Positions 1 to 13,036 of a stretch of 64,000 bases of DNA are shown here, in pieces. Source of the DNA: Tubulanus polymorphus (Eukaryota > Nemertea > Palaeonemertea > Tubulaniformes > Tubulanidae); the NCBI RefSeq assembly GCF_964204645.1, contig NC_134029.1, forward strand, positions 23,640,450 through 23,704,449. Reading direction: 5' to 3'. How positions within the stretch are numbered: position 1 is the stretch's first letter; every line of letters starts with the position of its first letter. The notes beneath the pieces were generated by a model. It had not been told where the DNA came from and did no database searches. It was given only the letters and a program-made list of their open reading frames with translations. The position numbers and the translations under genes were made by a program.

Positions 1-1973
1 GGTTGAAATATAAATTTATGTGCGGTCATCCGACAATGAAACCAGTTCCAACCGGGTCGAACACTAGTAGTAGAACGGCTACTCCGACATCAGCACCAGG
101 TCGACAACTTACCAAACCGATTATATATGATGAACACTTGAAGTATTATATGAGCTAGAATTCTCGCGAACACGCGCCTGAATCTTTTTCCCTTTGTCAG
201 GATACTCTGGGATAGAGCATGGATTGGGGGTGCATGGAAAAAGAGAGCATTGATTTATAGCACCCGAGTGGTTTGCTATTGTTGGAAGGGAATATATAAT
301 CAAAGATCTTGCTAGAATCACACGCGTTAGATATATCTCCACATTGTGTATTCGAGATATGAATGTATCTTGTTTTTTTCTTTTATTTCTTATAGAAACG
401 TTTTGTTAAGTGCATTATACGCATTTTCTAATAATAAATTCAGTAGACTAAAATCAAACGTTACTAACGCGTCGGTTATCTTAGTTCCTATGTACATTGT
501 ATAATATGTCTGTCTTCTGCAAACGTGGTTAGTCAGTCTGAAAAGTCTAACGTTTGTAAACGTATCAAAATCAGATTAAATTTAAAGCGAAAAAGTTCTT
601 CGGTAATTTTATGTACCAATGCGAGGATATCAGTCCCTGAATCTCAATCATTATTTAGTGTCAACCCGATCACCGTAGCATACAAAATCTTATCGTTTTA
701 ACCAAATTCGCAAAGATCGCCTGTAACATATTGAGAATTCTCGACATTTCTGTGGATATTGAAGTCTTTATCAACTGAAAGAATGATTTATTAGATAAAG
801 CATTAACATCGATGGAATTGGCGATCTGAAACAACGTTAGCCCGTTATGTAGTAAAAATATCAATCTCGACCGTCTAGTGCTGCCCCTATGAATAATGAT
901 AACGGGAAAAATAAGAACTAACATAGGAAACTGATATTTTTCTAAATTATCACCGAACACTTGCATTAACATAATCAGCGCCCCCTAGACCTCAATTCCT
1001 CAGATGAAGGCAGCCCTGAAATGGACTCGTAAACCTTTTTGTTCATTTCCTGTGTTCTTCATTCAGAATAAATTAAACTGCTCATTTTCCAACCAGATGT
1101 TACCGAATATTAACAAAATCTATTAAATAGTTATTCAAATTTTTATTCTGTTATATTTAAGATTATTACAAGTCAAATTAAATACATACATGTACAAACA
1201 TTTATAATAATTTTGCATTTGAATAATTTTTCTCTCATTGGGACATGTGACAGTGAAATTACAACAAACAACACCAGCTAGCAATTTATCTACCCATTTA
1301 AATACAAAAGTGATCGTCTTGTGACAGAACATAGCAAAAATTTCTATAGTCAATATCTGGAAATAATAAAAGACTTCCGGGGCCATAAAGCAATTTTGCA
1401 TAAGCATAACCTCAACTAGCCAGTGCTGGGTGTCCCTCTTAAAAATAAACTCAAAACAATAATAGTCGAAATTCTGGTTTGTCGAAGTCCAAATATACCT
1501 AAATACAATTTGTGAGAACTATTTCAATATCATTCTAAAAACCATTTAGTGAATACAAGTGTGATACAAGCATCTAGCTGCACAATGCTATTGAGAATTT
1601 TTAAACAATCACTGACAGATAGATGTAGTTCTAGCAGGGTCCGAGGGCTTAATGCGCCCAGGGGATATTGCAAATTACCGAAAACATAAATACACAAGAT
1701 AAGACTGAATTTATTCGAAATACACTGACGAGTTTGTTTGTCGGTAGATTCAGCTCTATCGTAGTCTAAATATTTATGCAGGATTAGTTGTTTATGGCGG
1801 AAAGGAATTTGCGTATTTTTCTAATATGGTGGCTCATAACTTATTCATTCAGACAAACATTACTCAGTCTTCGGGAATTCTCTAGGTGTTAAATTTCACT
1901 TGATCACACGGACGACCGACTCCATGGTTTCAGATTGGTATAGTTTGTCTTTTGTGTCGACTTGTTAAAAAGA

Positions 1974-2002
1974 ATCTATATATATATATATATATATATA
2001 TA
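1974..2002. repeat. (TA)n microsatellite
   Basis: Uninterrupted alternating T and A for about 28 bases, in the flank downstream of the MCL1-like gene. Confidence 0.95.
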
Positions 2003-4000
2003 CAAATTACAAATTCACCAATAATCCCTTCAAAGATTAATATACATTAAATGACGCATAAAAACAGATGCCCTTTCAATGCCGTGTACGTTCCCTAGGT
2101 TCATTTCTTTATGAGTGGATGGCCAAATAAACGTTCTACCCACCAGATTTTCACGATGGATCAGATAGGCGGGATGTCTCTGACGGAACCTAGGGATTTT
2201 TCCGATGTTCGCTCGTAAAATCTAGGGCTGCTATAGGATAATCGTAGAACTCATGTGACTAGAACATTATAAATTACACAGATCTATATACATCATTTGG
2301 GACACGTTTACGTCACCAAATTTCCTCCGTCACACGCTCATGCAGCGAATCATTTTCGGTTAACATGATTTATTTCCTCATTCTGCAAAAAGCGTTAATT
2401 GTCTTTTTTTCAGTTTCATAAGTGTTTTGCTGCCTTTGTAAAAAATGTCTGTAACGACCGACCGATCGACCGGATCAACGCGTGATTATTACTCAGTCAC
2501 AGACACAGCACATACCACGCTGAAGATAGAATTACAATCATGGGAATATCGGGGAACAACAACAACCGAACAACCAGGATGTTGTGAGAAAAACTAAAGC
2601 ATTATAACGGCCAAGCCATATATAGGTTGAGCTTGTATAATATTACAAACATTCCAAATTCCTAGAATTACCGATTTGACTTGTTACACAAGGTTTAACT
2701 CAGTATACACTATCCACAATGAAACAATCCCTGGCAACTGACCAAGTTGAAAACCTTCAGCTAAGTGTAGACAAGCTACAATTGACCTTAACTTATTACA
2801 GCGCGGACTCAAGTTATAATATAACTGCCAATAATGCTTTTAATGATGCATTCCACGATGTCGTTATCATTATATCAATATGAATGCGATAGTTTGATGT
2901 CTGGGGAATCAAACCCGGGGAAATCCCGAACCAGATAAAATTCTACGTTATAACAATATTGATATTTGAACACTGTGAATATTGCGGTATCAGTATCAAT
3001 AAAGGACTCGAATAAAATAAAAGGCCATACATGTATTACGAGTGATTCGTCAATAAATCCGTGAATTACGCTCCGAGTTTGAACTAGATGTGAAATACGT
3101 TCACCGCAAACTCATCATAATCGCTATCACGGTTTACATATCAAACCATCATTATTACATCAACCGGCATCTCATTTATATACTCGCAAACAATCGCAAA
3201 ATGCTCCATTTCTCATATAAATAATTGATTGGCTTAAAAAAAAAAAGGTGAACAAGTTTTTAATATCCATTATTTACAGAAATCTATTTTAGAAATAGCG
3301 TTTCACAACACGCGCATGGTTCAGCAGATATGGTAGCTTTGAAATGCAAGTAAATAGAGCACGACGACGATGACCGGTGAAAACTAATCGCGATATTTCA
3401 TCGTAATTTAGTGACTATTTGGAAAGAAATAATGAAAATACGCTCGCGACTCTTCTTTGTAAATACGGGCGCCGCACAAAGAAATTCCACATATACACTT
3501 TTAGTGGTGTTGAAAACAGCCGTTATTGCAAACTATACTTAGAAGCATTAAACGAGCGAGAGAAAGAGAGAACATAGACAACGAACAACAAGTTACAAGG
3601 TCAAAATTCCACAATTCGAGGAGAAACTAAAAAGAAATTTTTTAATTTCTAAACAATGGTTTGAATACAATGTAGAACCATTTACCGAATTACAACACAA
3701 CAACATCTTATGTTCCGAAAAAAAAAAAAATTTATAATTATGAAATTACACATTCAGATACAATTACGACTAACGTTTCTCTCATACAAAAATCACAGAC
3801 AATAATATTATTATAATATCGATGATATAAATCTAAAAACTCGGGCGAAATATCTACACGAATGTCGGATGAAATCAAGGCTGTCGACCTGCGCAAAAAA
3901 ATTACTTGTTTTCAATTAAACGCAACTGTCGAATTTGAGCGAGCAAAATAAATGAAGAAGAACTCTTTTCTTCCTGTAAAGGTATACATCATTTCTCATC

Positions 4001-4003
4001 ATA

Positions 4004-4067
<64 letters not shown>
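4001..4067. repeat. (AT)n microsatellite, long
   Basis: More than 60 bases of almost perfect AT dinucleotide repeat with one early G interruption (near 4012). It is long enough to be polymorphic and prone to cruciform formation. Confidence 0.95.
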
Positions 4068-4068
<1 letters not shown>

Positions 4069-5171
4069 ACCACTATCTTCCTATTTACCAGTAACCAGTA
4101 AACAGACAGTTTAAAGTAAGCATCAACAACAAGAGAGATACTGCTAGTCGAGAGAGCGGTGATGAGTGACTTTTTTAAGGGACATAGGTAAAATTCCTAG
4201 CAGACAATAATAATAATCATAATAATATATATCGTATACGTGTATAGTCTGTATATTATATATACTCTTTAAATATTCACGAAACTCGTACATGAACCGA
4301 ACATGTACCCGAAAATCCATCTTTTAGAAAACTATTTTATCATGAGAAACATTAACTCCTTATTTCATTTGACGCGCGTGTCATTTTAGATATCTGAACA
4401 GTTTCAGGTTCCCCTATCAGGGTTCCCTCCGTTAGATTCTAATATGGCACATTATTCGACTTTTCATAACAATTATTAATAATTCACTTTGTCTCACGGT
4501 ATTATTATACCTGTCAGGCAGGTATTTTTACTAATAAACAGCCTGTGTACCAAGTGGAATAATGTTGTATAATCTGTATTATATTACGCAATATAATAGC
4601 AGTTACAAGCAAGACTCCGCAATACAGGGCAGCATCATGCATATAAACATAGACCTATAAATGAAATAGGTCCACCTTCATAAGCAATTAATTAATCATA
4701 AATGTATTATTGCTTTTCAAGCTTCCACCCCCTATATATGTTTCACCTTATGAATTCTGAATGAATAATAATATTTCCAACTTCGAATCAACACAAAAAT
4801 GAATATTTCCAAATCCTAGGCCTCAACAAAAACTGTCTTAGATTCTTATCGTATTTTCAATTTCAGATGTCGTCAAATGATCAAATCAACTCAATAATAA
4901 TAGACATACTTTCAATTTTATGACGCAGACGCTAAAAGTCACTTTGAACTGTCAAATTGGATTCGATAAATAGCTCTTCTTTAATAAAACCATGGTGATA
5001 ATTTTTACCTTAGACATAAAAACGCTCATTGACGTCTCGATCGCAAATTCAACGTTTATGAATACGTATGAATGAGATGATGTAGTGTACACAATGAATT
5101 CATCAATATTTTCAGTTTTTTTTTTCAATTTTTTCAGGGTTGTTTTGCCGAGCACCGTGATTAGTAGAATT

Positions 5172-6496
5172 TTATCGCGCTGCTGCTAGCGCTGCCAGCG
5201 CGCCTAAACCGGCAACCGCCACCCACAGTCCGTTCCAGATTTTATCTTCGACGCTTGATTTATCCGGGAAGAACTCGTAAAATGCTTCCTGTAAAATAGA
5301 AATAACAAATCTTTGACGGAATTCTTAAAACGAGAAAGGCCTTCGACCGGAAATTGAAAGAATATCATCGATACAACTTCATTGTTAAAGCTTAAATAAC
5401 ATCTTTTTGAAATAACTTGAATGGACGTGCCGTAACTCTTAAACCCATCTAATATACGACCAGCACAGATGGGTCGCTCAACATCATTGTTAAACTCGAT
5501 CCATTTTAGTTTCTATCTTCTCTGATTTAACTCCAGGAAAAGGAGACTTTCTCGGAAATCCTTCGATATTGTGTAAAATAGTTTGAAAGGCAATGTTTTT
5601 AGTTCAGCTGCCCATTTTAAGACCCTTCTAGAATACAGTGCTAGCTAAACTGTCTTCTAGCACCCAACGTCCATTCAAACAGTTTTTATACTGTTAACTC
5701 ATTGAGTTGGCGCATTTTCAAAAGGTTAACTCTCAATAGAAATCTTAACCACCCAGAACTGAGGTCAATTTGTTTTTGCTTCACTTACCCAGCCCCCATT
5801 TTCCGAAATCCATCGTAACAGTTTACGGTTTGCATATTCTCCCAAAAAATGTCCAATTTCGCCGACATATTGCGGCATACCATTTTCAGCGCTGTACCTA
5901 GCGAAATGAGCGCCTAACGCGTAAACAGTCACAATTCGACCCCAATTCACTTGTCCATCGCTAAGCATTTCATCGGCGATCGCGGTGAAAGATTCCTCGC
6001 CCGTCTCCGTATTTATTTGAAATCGGTCGATCATATTCACGAATAGAATATCGTGACGTCGCGTAATTTCCTCCACAGTTCTTCGTAGCGTTTTCGCGTA
6101 TTTCGAATGGCGCCCGGTGCCCCCGCTTTTCGGTGGGATTCCACTGACGTAATGCACAATATCCATCGCCAATTCTCGCGCGACAAAATCATCTTTAGAT
6201 AAAGGTTCTTCGGTCGTTTGAGTCGACTGATGTTCCACTCCCCCCAGCACTGTTTTACATCCACTCGTCGCCCCTATGTTGTTGTAGCCATTTAATTTAC
6301 TATAACCGGGATTTGTTTCAGTTTTTGTATATCCATTTGGCATCGATTTCTTATTATTGTTTAAAGCCGGGCTCGAACTTCCATGATTACACGGCGTATG
6401 AGTAGCTGAAAAGGGCGCACATGTAGTCGACGACCCCATCAAGCCATTTTTCAACACATCTAACGCCACATACCTAATATTACTGATTTCATTCAT
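5172..6496 (-). CDS. MCL1: MCL1-like Bcl-2 family apoptosis regulator
   Basis: Multi-domain Bcl-2 protein, predicted to act at the outer mitochondrial or ER membrane by binding BH3 peptides. Two exons (6496-5789 and 5288-5172) join in phase 0 to give 274 residues. The first ~100 residues are a low-complexity linker. A BH4-like helix follows (ARELAMDIVHYVSG, about 103-116), then a BH3-position helix (LRRTVEEITRRHD), BH1 (NWGRIVTVYALGAHFA) and BH2 (WISENGGW|EAFYEFF), split by the intron at the position expected for the family. The C-terminus is a hydrophobic tail (GLWVAVAGLGALAALAAA) typical of a membrane anchor. NWGRIVT and the RRHDILFVNMIDRF stretch after BH3 resemble vertebrate MCL1 more than BCL2 or BAX. 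The usual Gly-Asp of the BH3 motif is replaced by Val-Glu. Recognition as multi-domain Bcl-2 is firm; the exact MCL1 assignment is inference. Confidence 0.9.
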
Positions 6497-7109
6497 GATT
6501 TTAAACGGTTTTTAATCCTGTAAACGACGAACAGCGAACGTGAAAATAAACCTAAAAAGAAGTACCGTCCAACTGACAAAACGATGTTGATAGAAACAGT
6601 TAATTGAAAGGGCTATGGTTCCATAATTTGCGGTACCCTCGGTATTTCGTATCGACGCTGCGGCTGTCTCTATCCCCAGTGTAATGGCTGCCAGGGCGAC
6701 ACGAACTGTGATTGGTTGAAATCAGCGAATATGTTACGGGCCGGAGATACCCGATGACGATTAGTCAGTCGATTCGCCATTCGGGGAAATTCGGAAAATC
6801 GATATAACAAAGGCAGTATACTGCCTTGTAATTGTGGTACTCAAATATTGACTTCCCGTTCCCTATCTATTTCGGTTCTTTCTTTAGAAAAAAAACTAGA
6901 AAACCCAGCCAAAGTGTGTTATACCCAAATAACCTAATACCCGTCGGTCACGTTCCTATTTTGATGCAATAACGTAAACCCGTGGTGGGATCGATGTAGA
7001 TTGTAAACATGGGATTTTTGAAAGGAGAACTTCCACTAAATTGGGATCAATTCGATTTTCCCATTTCATCAAAAATAAATCAATCAAACGAAAAGTTTTT
7101 TTATCGACG

Positions 7110-7115
7110 TTTATT
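7110..7115 (-). other. Likely poly(A) signal of INTS14
   Basis: AATAAA on the minus strand, about 138 bases past the INTS14 stop codon and the nearest canonical hexamer. Confidence 0.5.
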
Positions 7116-7252
7116 TTTCAGAATGATTTTTCTTTCTTTATAATATGTAAAACCTTTTCATAAGAATCCATGGTCTTCAACTGCATCAAACACTTTAATT
7201 ACACATTTAACAACATTGTACCAGAAACATTCATCTGAGACACGAGTTCAAT

Positions 7253-10200
7253 TCAGTCATCAGTTGAGAAATTAGTCCTCAAGGGTAAAATATTTTGTGT
7301 AATGTCTTTGGCAGTGTCGCTGCGAACTGCATTAGCGGCGTGAGTTAACTGTAACGCTGCATCCGGATGAGCAGTCCCTGGTAACAAAGTGCATTCTCTT
7401 TCCAACATAGCTGACATTGCGTCTAAGAGTTCTACAAATCCAAGCGACAATGCCATCCTTCTCAAACGATTCAATTCCTACAAATATATATTCATAGTCA
7501 TACATCGGACCTGATTAATATTCAAAGACATACAAGATATGAATAGCGTTTCTTGCATTCATTAATACAAATAGCATGTTACATACGCGATAGAAATGTT
7601 GTTGTTTTTCTGGTAATTTTCTGGCGTGTCGCAATATCTTTTGAACATCAGCCTAGAAGTACAAAAAATTAAAATAAAGGTCAAAATATTGAAATCATTC
7701 GATCGCATTTATAAGGCTTAAATAAATAATTCCTTCTTTCTCATTTCTGCTGAGCTTAAATATGTTTTCACCCGCCTGGCCGCCTATATACTCTGTACGT
7801 TACTTTAAAAAAAATAATGATCGAGCTGATAATAACAGACCCGGCAGTTATAGAAATGAACTGATTACAAATTTTATTGCAGTTTACAAAAGTGACCCGC
7901 CCGATTAGGAGAAATGAGGTATCGTTCTTTTTAGCCTAATCTATAAGTATGTGTACCTGTAAACCCGCTGCTCTTATCCAAACAGTTGAGTTCTGAGCAT
8001 AACTTCTGCGATCTTGTCTGACGGGGAAAGGCGTAGTATTATCTTCCTCGCCATACGGTGGATCAGAGAAATCAGATATTGGAGCGAGATGCCTCAGATT
8101 ACCGAGCCATGGTATTACGTCACTTCCTAATGATTAAATGATAATAGAAAAAAATACAATCTTTTTCTTAGCGTATATCATTACATATCATCACAGTATC
8201 ATTCATGCAGTTATATCTATTTTTAGCGTTTTTCTCCGATTAAACGTCTATTATTATAAAGACTACTGGTGCATCAAATTACCTGGCTCAAACATAGACA
8301 ACATCAAATTAGATTTTTTCTTGCTATCTGCCCACGCAAACATTACACCGTACCAGTCTTTGCTATAACGAGATAATATACCAAATACGATATTTGATTA
8401 GGGATCATTAATTTATTACGTACGCATAAAATTTGAATTTTTCAAACCCCCTCCCCCTCTGTACGCAAAATCGGCCATTTTTTCATATACACTAAGCATT
8501 ATAGTACGTAATTGCACTGACCCCTCCACCCTAGTAATAAATGAATGACCCATTACGGTATTCAATACATTATCAATCCTTATTCGACATGTCGATTGAA
8601 ACATACCCTAAAGTAACCAGCGCGACCATTCCTTCCACTTTCAAGCTACCGTGTAAGAGCACTGTAAAGGAGGGTGTTTTTCCGTCATCCTTTTCTTCCT
8701 CCTCATTTTCCGAACCATTCTTTCCTAACAGTGAACGATATTTCATAAAGAAATGAAATAATTTCCAAATATTTATCAGTATATCTAGGATGGCTACGTT
8801 ATTACCTTTAGCAGCGGTAGGAGATACGGGAAGAATAAGATGGCGAGATATGACTGGCGGACTTGCTATATCAGCGATGTCTAGGAAACCGAATATCTCG
8901 ACATCAGTAGAAATACTCCTACAGATATATTCAAAATCTCGCTCTCTGAAATAGAAATATATCGATAACCATTAATGAAACATCCTGACAATGTTGTATC
9001 GATTACATAAAATCCGATACTAAGAATGAAAAGGAAAGAGTATGAAAAGTTTTCTTGAGCTAACAATTTATTCAATGTTTCGACTAAATCCTAAATAGTC
9101 ATCTCCAAGAATACTGAATTACTTTTTTGAATAAAGTATTTCTCATTCTGAAGATGACATTTAGGATAAGGTCGAAATTTTGAATAATAAACCATAGCTC
9201 AAGGAAACTTTTCAGACTCTTTTCTATCATTCTTATGGTAGGATTTTATATCATGAATATATCAGTAAATTACTATTGAGGAAACAAACTATTTTACTAC
9301 CAATATTTACCTTATTTATAAATATTAATATTGTCAACACTGAGGATATTGTTAAACATAAAATTGTGCCATGTTGATATCATATTATACTAACTAAGCA
9401 TATCAGCAAATATCATTCATTTGTCTGAACTTTTGACATTACACCAGCTATGATAAGCAATTCAAGGTTCAAGTCTTGGGACTTTTGACGTATACAATTA
9501 AATAAAGATAATGATTGAATACGTTAGATGTGGTTATTTTTCGGTCATATTGCAACATCGCACAAGTCTAAAGTGGTACGATTTATCTAGAGATATCTCA
9601 AAAATTAAAAAACAAAAACTCCCACGCAAATCCACGAGTTGAAGTTTGCGATGCAGCGTGACATAGTGAACGTTATACTGAGATCTCATGATATTCGTCT
9701 CAAATAGAGCAAAAATACTTGATCCTGATTATTTCGATGTAAACAAGTTTTTCACATCCGGAAGAAAATATGGGACAAAAATTGTTCACATATTACAGTG
9801 AAACCTGGTTCATTCGGATCAGTTTAATCTGAATTTTGATCTTATACAAAGATCATCATCTACAGTCCAACTATACATTAATGTTACTCAGTAACCTGTC
9901 TGTGGTTTAGTTTCCCGATCAGATATTTTCACAAACCCATCTGATTACAAAAGCTTACCACCAACGATTAACTAACTAATATTCTCATAAACCGGATTAT
10001 TTTCATAGGTCCTTACTGATCGGGAGTAAGCTAGTTTAACTGTGATAGATATTAGGCCTATTACTGTGTGTAGGTCTCGATACTAACTTCTTGAATTCTT
10101 CCGGCGGTGGAAATATCTGTATCTTCGATCCGAGATGTCCACATTTCAACGTACCGTAAGACGGCGAATAATATTTCTCTCCGAGTTTATGAAACATCGA

Positions 10201-12227
10201 ATGAATGTTTTTCATCGAGATGGCATCGGGTAGATGCACCTCGCCTCCGTAGCCATTTATATCGATCAGTTTCTCATACAATGGTAAAGCATCCGTTAAA
10301 CCGGAATCATTCTGTCCGGCTATACACACTATATTTAGTTTACAGATAAATGGCATGGGAAGGGGAAAATCGGATGTTTTTCGGAACTGTACTCGCACGT
10401 TTTCAGTATGGACAGCTGTTTGCGTTTGTTTACTATAATCATGCAGCGTTTGCTGTAGAGAACCCTGTCCGGTTCCGGGATTTCCATCAGTTATCAATAT
10501 CACCTGAAATAGTTAAGAAAAAATCTATCTGGTAACTTTGGGTTGACAAAACATAGACAATCGCCAATAAATTCTTCAATAGTCAAACTCGTCAAAGTTT
10601 TCATAGTTTTGACCATAATTTGGGCAACTGACTTTATCCAAATGACGAATTAGTAATTTGAATTGGAAATACAAATTTAGACTAAAAAATAGAGACAACT
10701 TAAGCGATGAGGAGAGAATCCCACAATGATAATAAAAAGTCCGAAAATGAAACTTTGAGATAGTAGTTTATTCAACGTTTCGACTATATCCTAATAGTCA
10801 TCTTCATTATTCCTGAAGATGACTATTAGGATATAGTCAAAACGTTGAATAAACTACTATCTCAAAGTTTCATTTTCGGACTTTTTATTATCATTGTGGG
10901 ATTCTCTCCTCATCGCGTCAACACGGATATTGTGTTTTACCTATCGTGAACTTAAGCGATGATGACCGTAGTTGAACAGTATTACTGTTTGTTATCTTAT
11001 GGATCATTAGAATGTCAAAACATACAAATCTTGTTATCAGAGGCCTTTTTATGAACCAGCAAAATCGAAATAGATTAGCTATTTAGATTATATAGCCGAT
11101 AGTGTCAATTAGCATAACCGGGTATGATGGTTGATAAAAACGCCAGGTAGAAATTATTCAATTATGGCCTACTCAGCAGCGACTTCTACCGAGAACACCA
11201 TATCGGTTGGATTAGATAATCGGCATACTTGCTCGCCGAGCGAGTATGCTGAGTATGTTAATCGATTATGAAAACCAATGTTCATAAAAATGACGGATTA
11301 TGACATAATCCATTCTCATAAAAACGTTTTGCATACTCGAATATACTAATCGAGTGTTCATAAAAAGGCCTCAAGATTAGAAGTCTGTCTCACCTGACAA
11401 GCCGTAGCACTGCCCCATTCATCTAAGATCAATCCAGTAACGCCCCCTAGCGCAGGAACTATCGCAGTTTTATCGTATTCTTCTAATTTATTGAGGGCAG
11501 TTTTGATGCTTTCATAATCTCTCGTGAAACCGACTACTTGTTCCCACAACGAAGAAAATACAACCTGTCAAAACAAAATACAATCGCATCAGATATTCTT
11601 TCTACAATCAACACTTTTTGGTAGTTTAGTATTTAACTGTCATTCCCAAACACAGTGTCTAAAAACCAAAAAGCGCACATAATGTTGAGTTTACTCAGAA
11701 GCAGGAATTAACCTCTATTTAGATAAAATCCCACTATTTACAGATTAAAAGAATTTAAAAACCAGAATTTATTTATTAATTCTAAAATATTTAAAAGACA
11801 CGACGTTTCGATCTCAACCTAGAGATCATCGTCAGGTGTGAGATCGAAACGTCGTGTCTTTTAAATATTTTAGATTTAATAAATAAATTCTGGTTTTTAA
11901 ATTCTTTTAATCTGTAAATAGTGGGATTTTATCTTATTATCCGTTCACCACGTTTGAGTGTGGTCTTTGTTCTACTCTATTTAGAGTCAGATGTTGCTAG
12001 TAGGAGACCCCAGCACATCGTTTAGTATTAGGATAACTCTCTATAATTTTGAAGTTTTCTATACTTACCAATGAGACAAATTCTAACTTGTTTGAAATAC
12101 TCAGATAATCGAGGAATGTGTTGATTCCATGAATGGCGTAATGTTGTCTCTGTAAGTTTTCACCGGTGTCCGACGATACTTTCCTCGACATTGACAACGA
12201 TACGTCCAGTAGAATAACAGTCGGCAT
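7253..12227 (-). CDS. INTS14: Integrator complex subunit 14 (VWA9)
   Basis: Subunit of the nuclear Integrator complex, which cleaves nascent snRNA and paused mRNA transcripts; INTS14 pairs with INTS13 and INTS10 in a nucleic-acid-binding module. Nine exons: 12227-12069, 11564-11394, 10503-10088, 8945-8806, 8724-8607, 8362-8283, 8126-7957, 7652-7587, 7477-7253. All phases agree and give 514 residues, against 518 in human. An N-terminal VWA domain begins MPTVILLDVSLSMS with the DxSxS metal site at residues 8-12. Other family blocks are VVFSSLWEQVVGFTRDY, ITDGNPGTGQGSL, FGFLDIADIASPPVISRHL, HGSLKVEGMVALVTLG and the C-terminal MLERECTLLPGTAHPDAA. It starts at the ATG matching the human N-terminus. 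Introns carry two long palindromic repeats and two MITEs. Identity is near certain. Confidence 0.96.
7712..7939. mobile_element. MITE family F, copy 1 (INTS14 intron 7)
   Basis: A ~228 bp element with imperfect terminal inverted repeats. The left end reads TAAGGCTTAAATAAATAATT and the right end closes with TTTTTAGCCTAAT. The interior shares CTGAGCTTAAATRTT, GGCCGCCTAT and AACAGACCCGGC with copy 2 at 41311-41535. No coding capacity. Confidence 0.75.
8401..8551. mobile_element. MITE family A, copy 1 (between INTS14 exons 5 and 6)
   Basis: A ~150 bp element whose ends are inverted copies of TCATTCATTTATTACGTACG. The interior (TACGCAAAATCGGCCATTTT, GTACGYAATTGCACTGACCC) is shared with copies at 37425-37576 and 51652-51812. 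In this copy the right inverted repeat has lost the CGTACG part. Confidence 0.85.
9060..9192. repeat. Imperfect palindrome with CTGAAGATGAC...GGTCGAAA stem
   Basis: A decayed inverted repeat in INTS14 intron 3. Left arm TTATTCAATGTTTCGACTAA and right arm ATAAGGTCGAAATTTTGAAT fold back on each other. It is the same repeat type as the better copy at 10705-10915. Confidence 0.65.
9889..9985. repeat. Dispersed repeat R8, copy 1
   Basis: About 97 bp (TCAGTAACCTGTCTGTGGTT through AAAAGCTTACCACCAACGAT) that reappears at 61258-61352 in the same orientation with about 85-90% identity by eye. Element class unknown; lies in INTS14 intron 3. Confidence 0.8.
10705..10915. repeat. Long near-perfect palindrome P1
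   Basis: Two ~100 bp arms (CGATGAGGAGAGAATCCCAC... and its inverse ending GATTCTCTCCTCATCG) meet at about 10806. Near the centre each arm carries a small stem-loop GACTATTAGGATATAGTC followed by (G/A)AAACG. It lies in INTS14 intron 2 and would form a very stable hairpin in pre-mRNA. Confidence 0.95.
11721..11934. repeat. Long palindrome P2
   Basis: Arms starting AGATAAAATCCCACTATTTA and ending in the inverse, with the central stem GATCTC(N6)GAGATCGAAACG. P3 at 32432-32680 is a second copy, and both share the right-hand flank ATTATCCGTTCACCAC, so the mobile unit extends past the palindrome. Lies in INTS14 intron 1. Confidence 0.93.
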
Positions 12228-13036
12228 TGTTGCACTATATAATCTTTAACTTGTAATGTATTAAACACTGCAACAGGCTATCATCACTGGAGCCATCAGT
12301 TTAAGCTGGAAGCAGAATTGAAACTAAACTGGAATTGAAATATTGAAAATACAGGATTATTCTGGTAAAGCTATTAAGAAATAACTTCTTAAATAAACAT
12401 GTGTCTGAGTAAGGGTTAAGAGTAAAAGTGTCGTATACGTCGAGATGATTGGAGGGTTGATGCCTGAAGATGCCAGAGAATAATTAATTAATTTGAATTT
12501 TAATTGATTTTGGCGCGTTTGGGCCGGCTGCTGAGAAATGTTCGATTTAGCAACAAGCACGAGTAAACACTAAAATGTTACCTGTTCCTAACTTAACAAT
12601 TAACTTAATCATCTATAAAGTTAGTCTGCAGTATTCGCAATAAGTGAATATGAGGTTTAATTTTAATAAAATGCAGGAAAGAACGAAATTCAGAAAATTT
12701 AACGAAATTGTTCCGTCCCCGCTGTAACAATTATGCTTGAATATAGATGGCAGCACCGGTTAGCGTTGATTTGAATCTGCTTGAATTATCCGCTATTTCA
12801 ACTAGTTTGAGGTATGTAAATAACATTGGATGGTACAATCAACAAGCTCGCTTAGTAAATTATGACTTCCACTTTTAAAGCTGTTCTTAAAGCATCGAAT
12901 GATTGCTGAAAGATAGATTTTCGATCGAAAGATAACTAAACGAAACACTAAAATCCGGATTTGGACTCGATTAACATTTGTTTTGATTACTTTATTTGCA
13001 GTTTATACATCTAAGTTCAAAATAACGTTGACTGAA

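Larger units (their letters stand above)
1..5171. other. Non-coding 3' flank of the MCL1-like gene
   Basis: About 5.2 kb with no convincing coding exon on either strand. It lies downstream of the minus-strand Bcl-2 gene and may hold its 3' untranslated region. Short open frames here (minus strand 121-342, 670-972, 1135-1407, 4952-5155) are low-complexity or T-rich, have no splice support and resemble no family I know. The stretch contains two long TA microsatellites and a GC-poor background. Confidence 0.6.

Noticed and set aside
670-1407. Two minus-strand frames both beginning MLMQ as a duplicated gene
   Set aside because: Similarity stops after a few residues; the rest is T-rich and unrelated, so it is chance.
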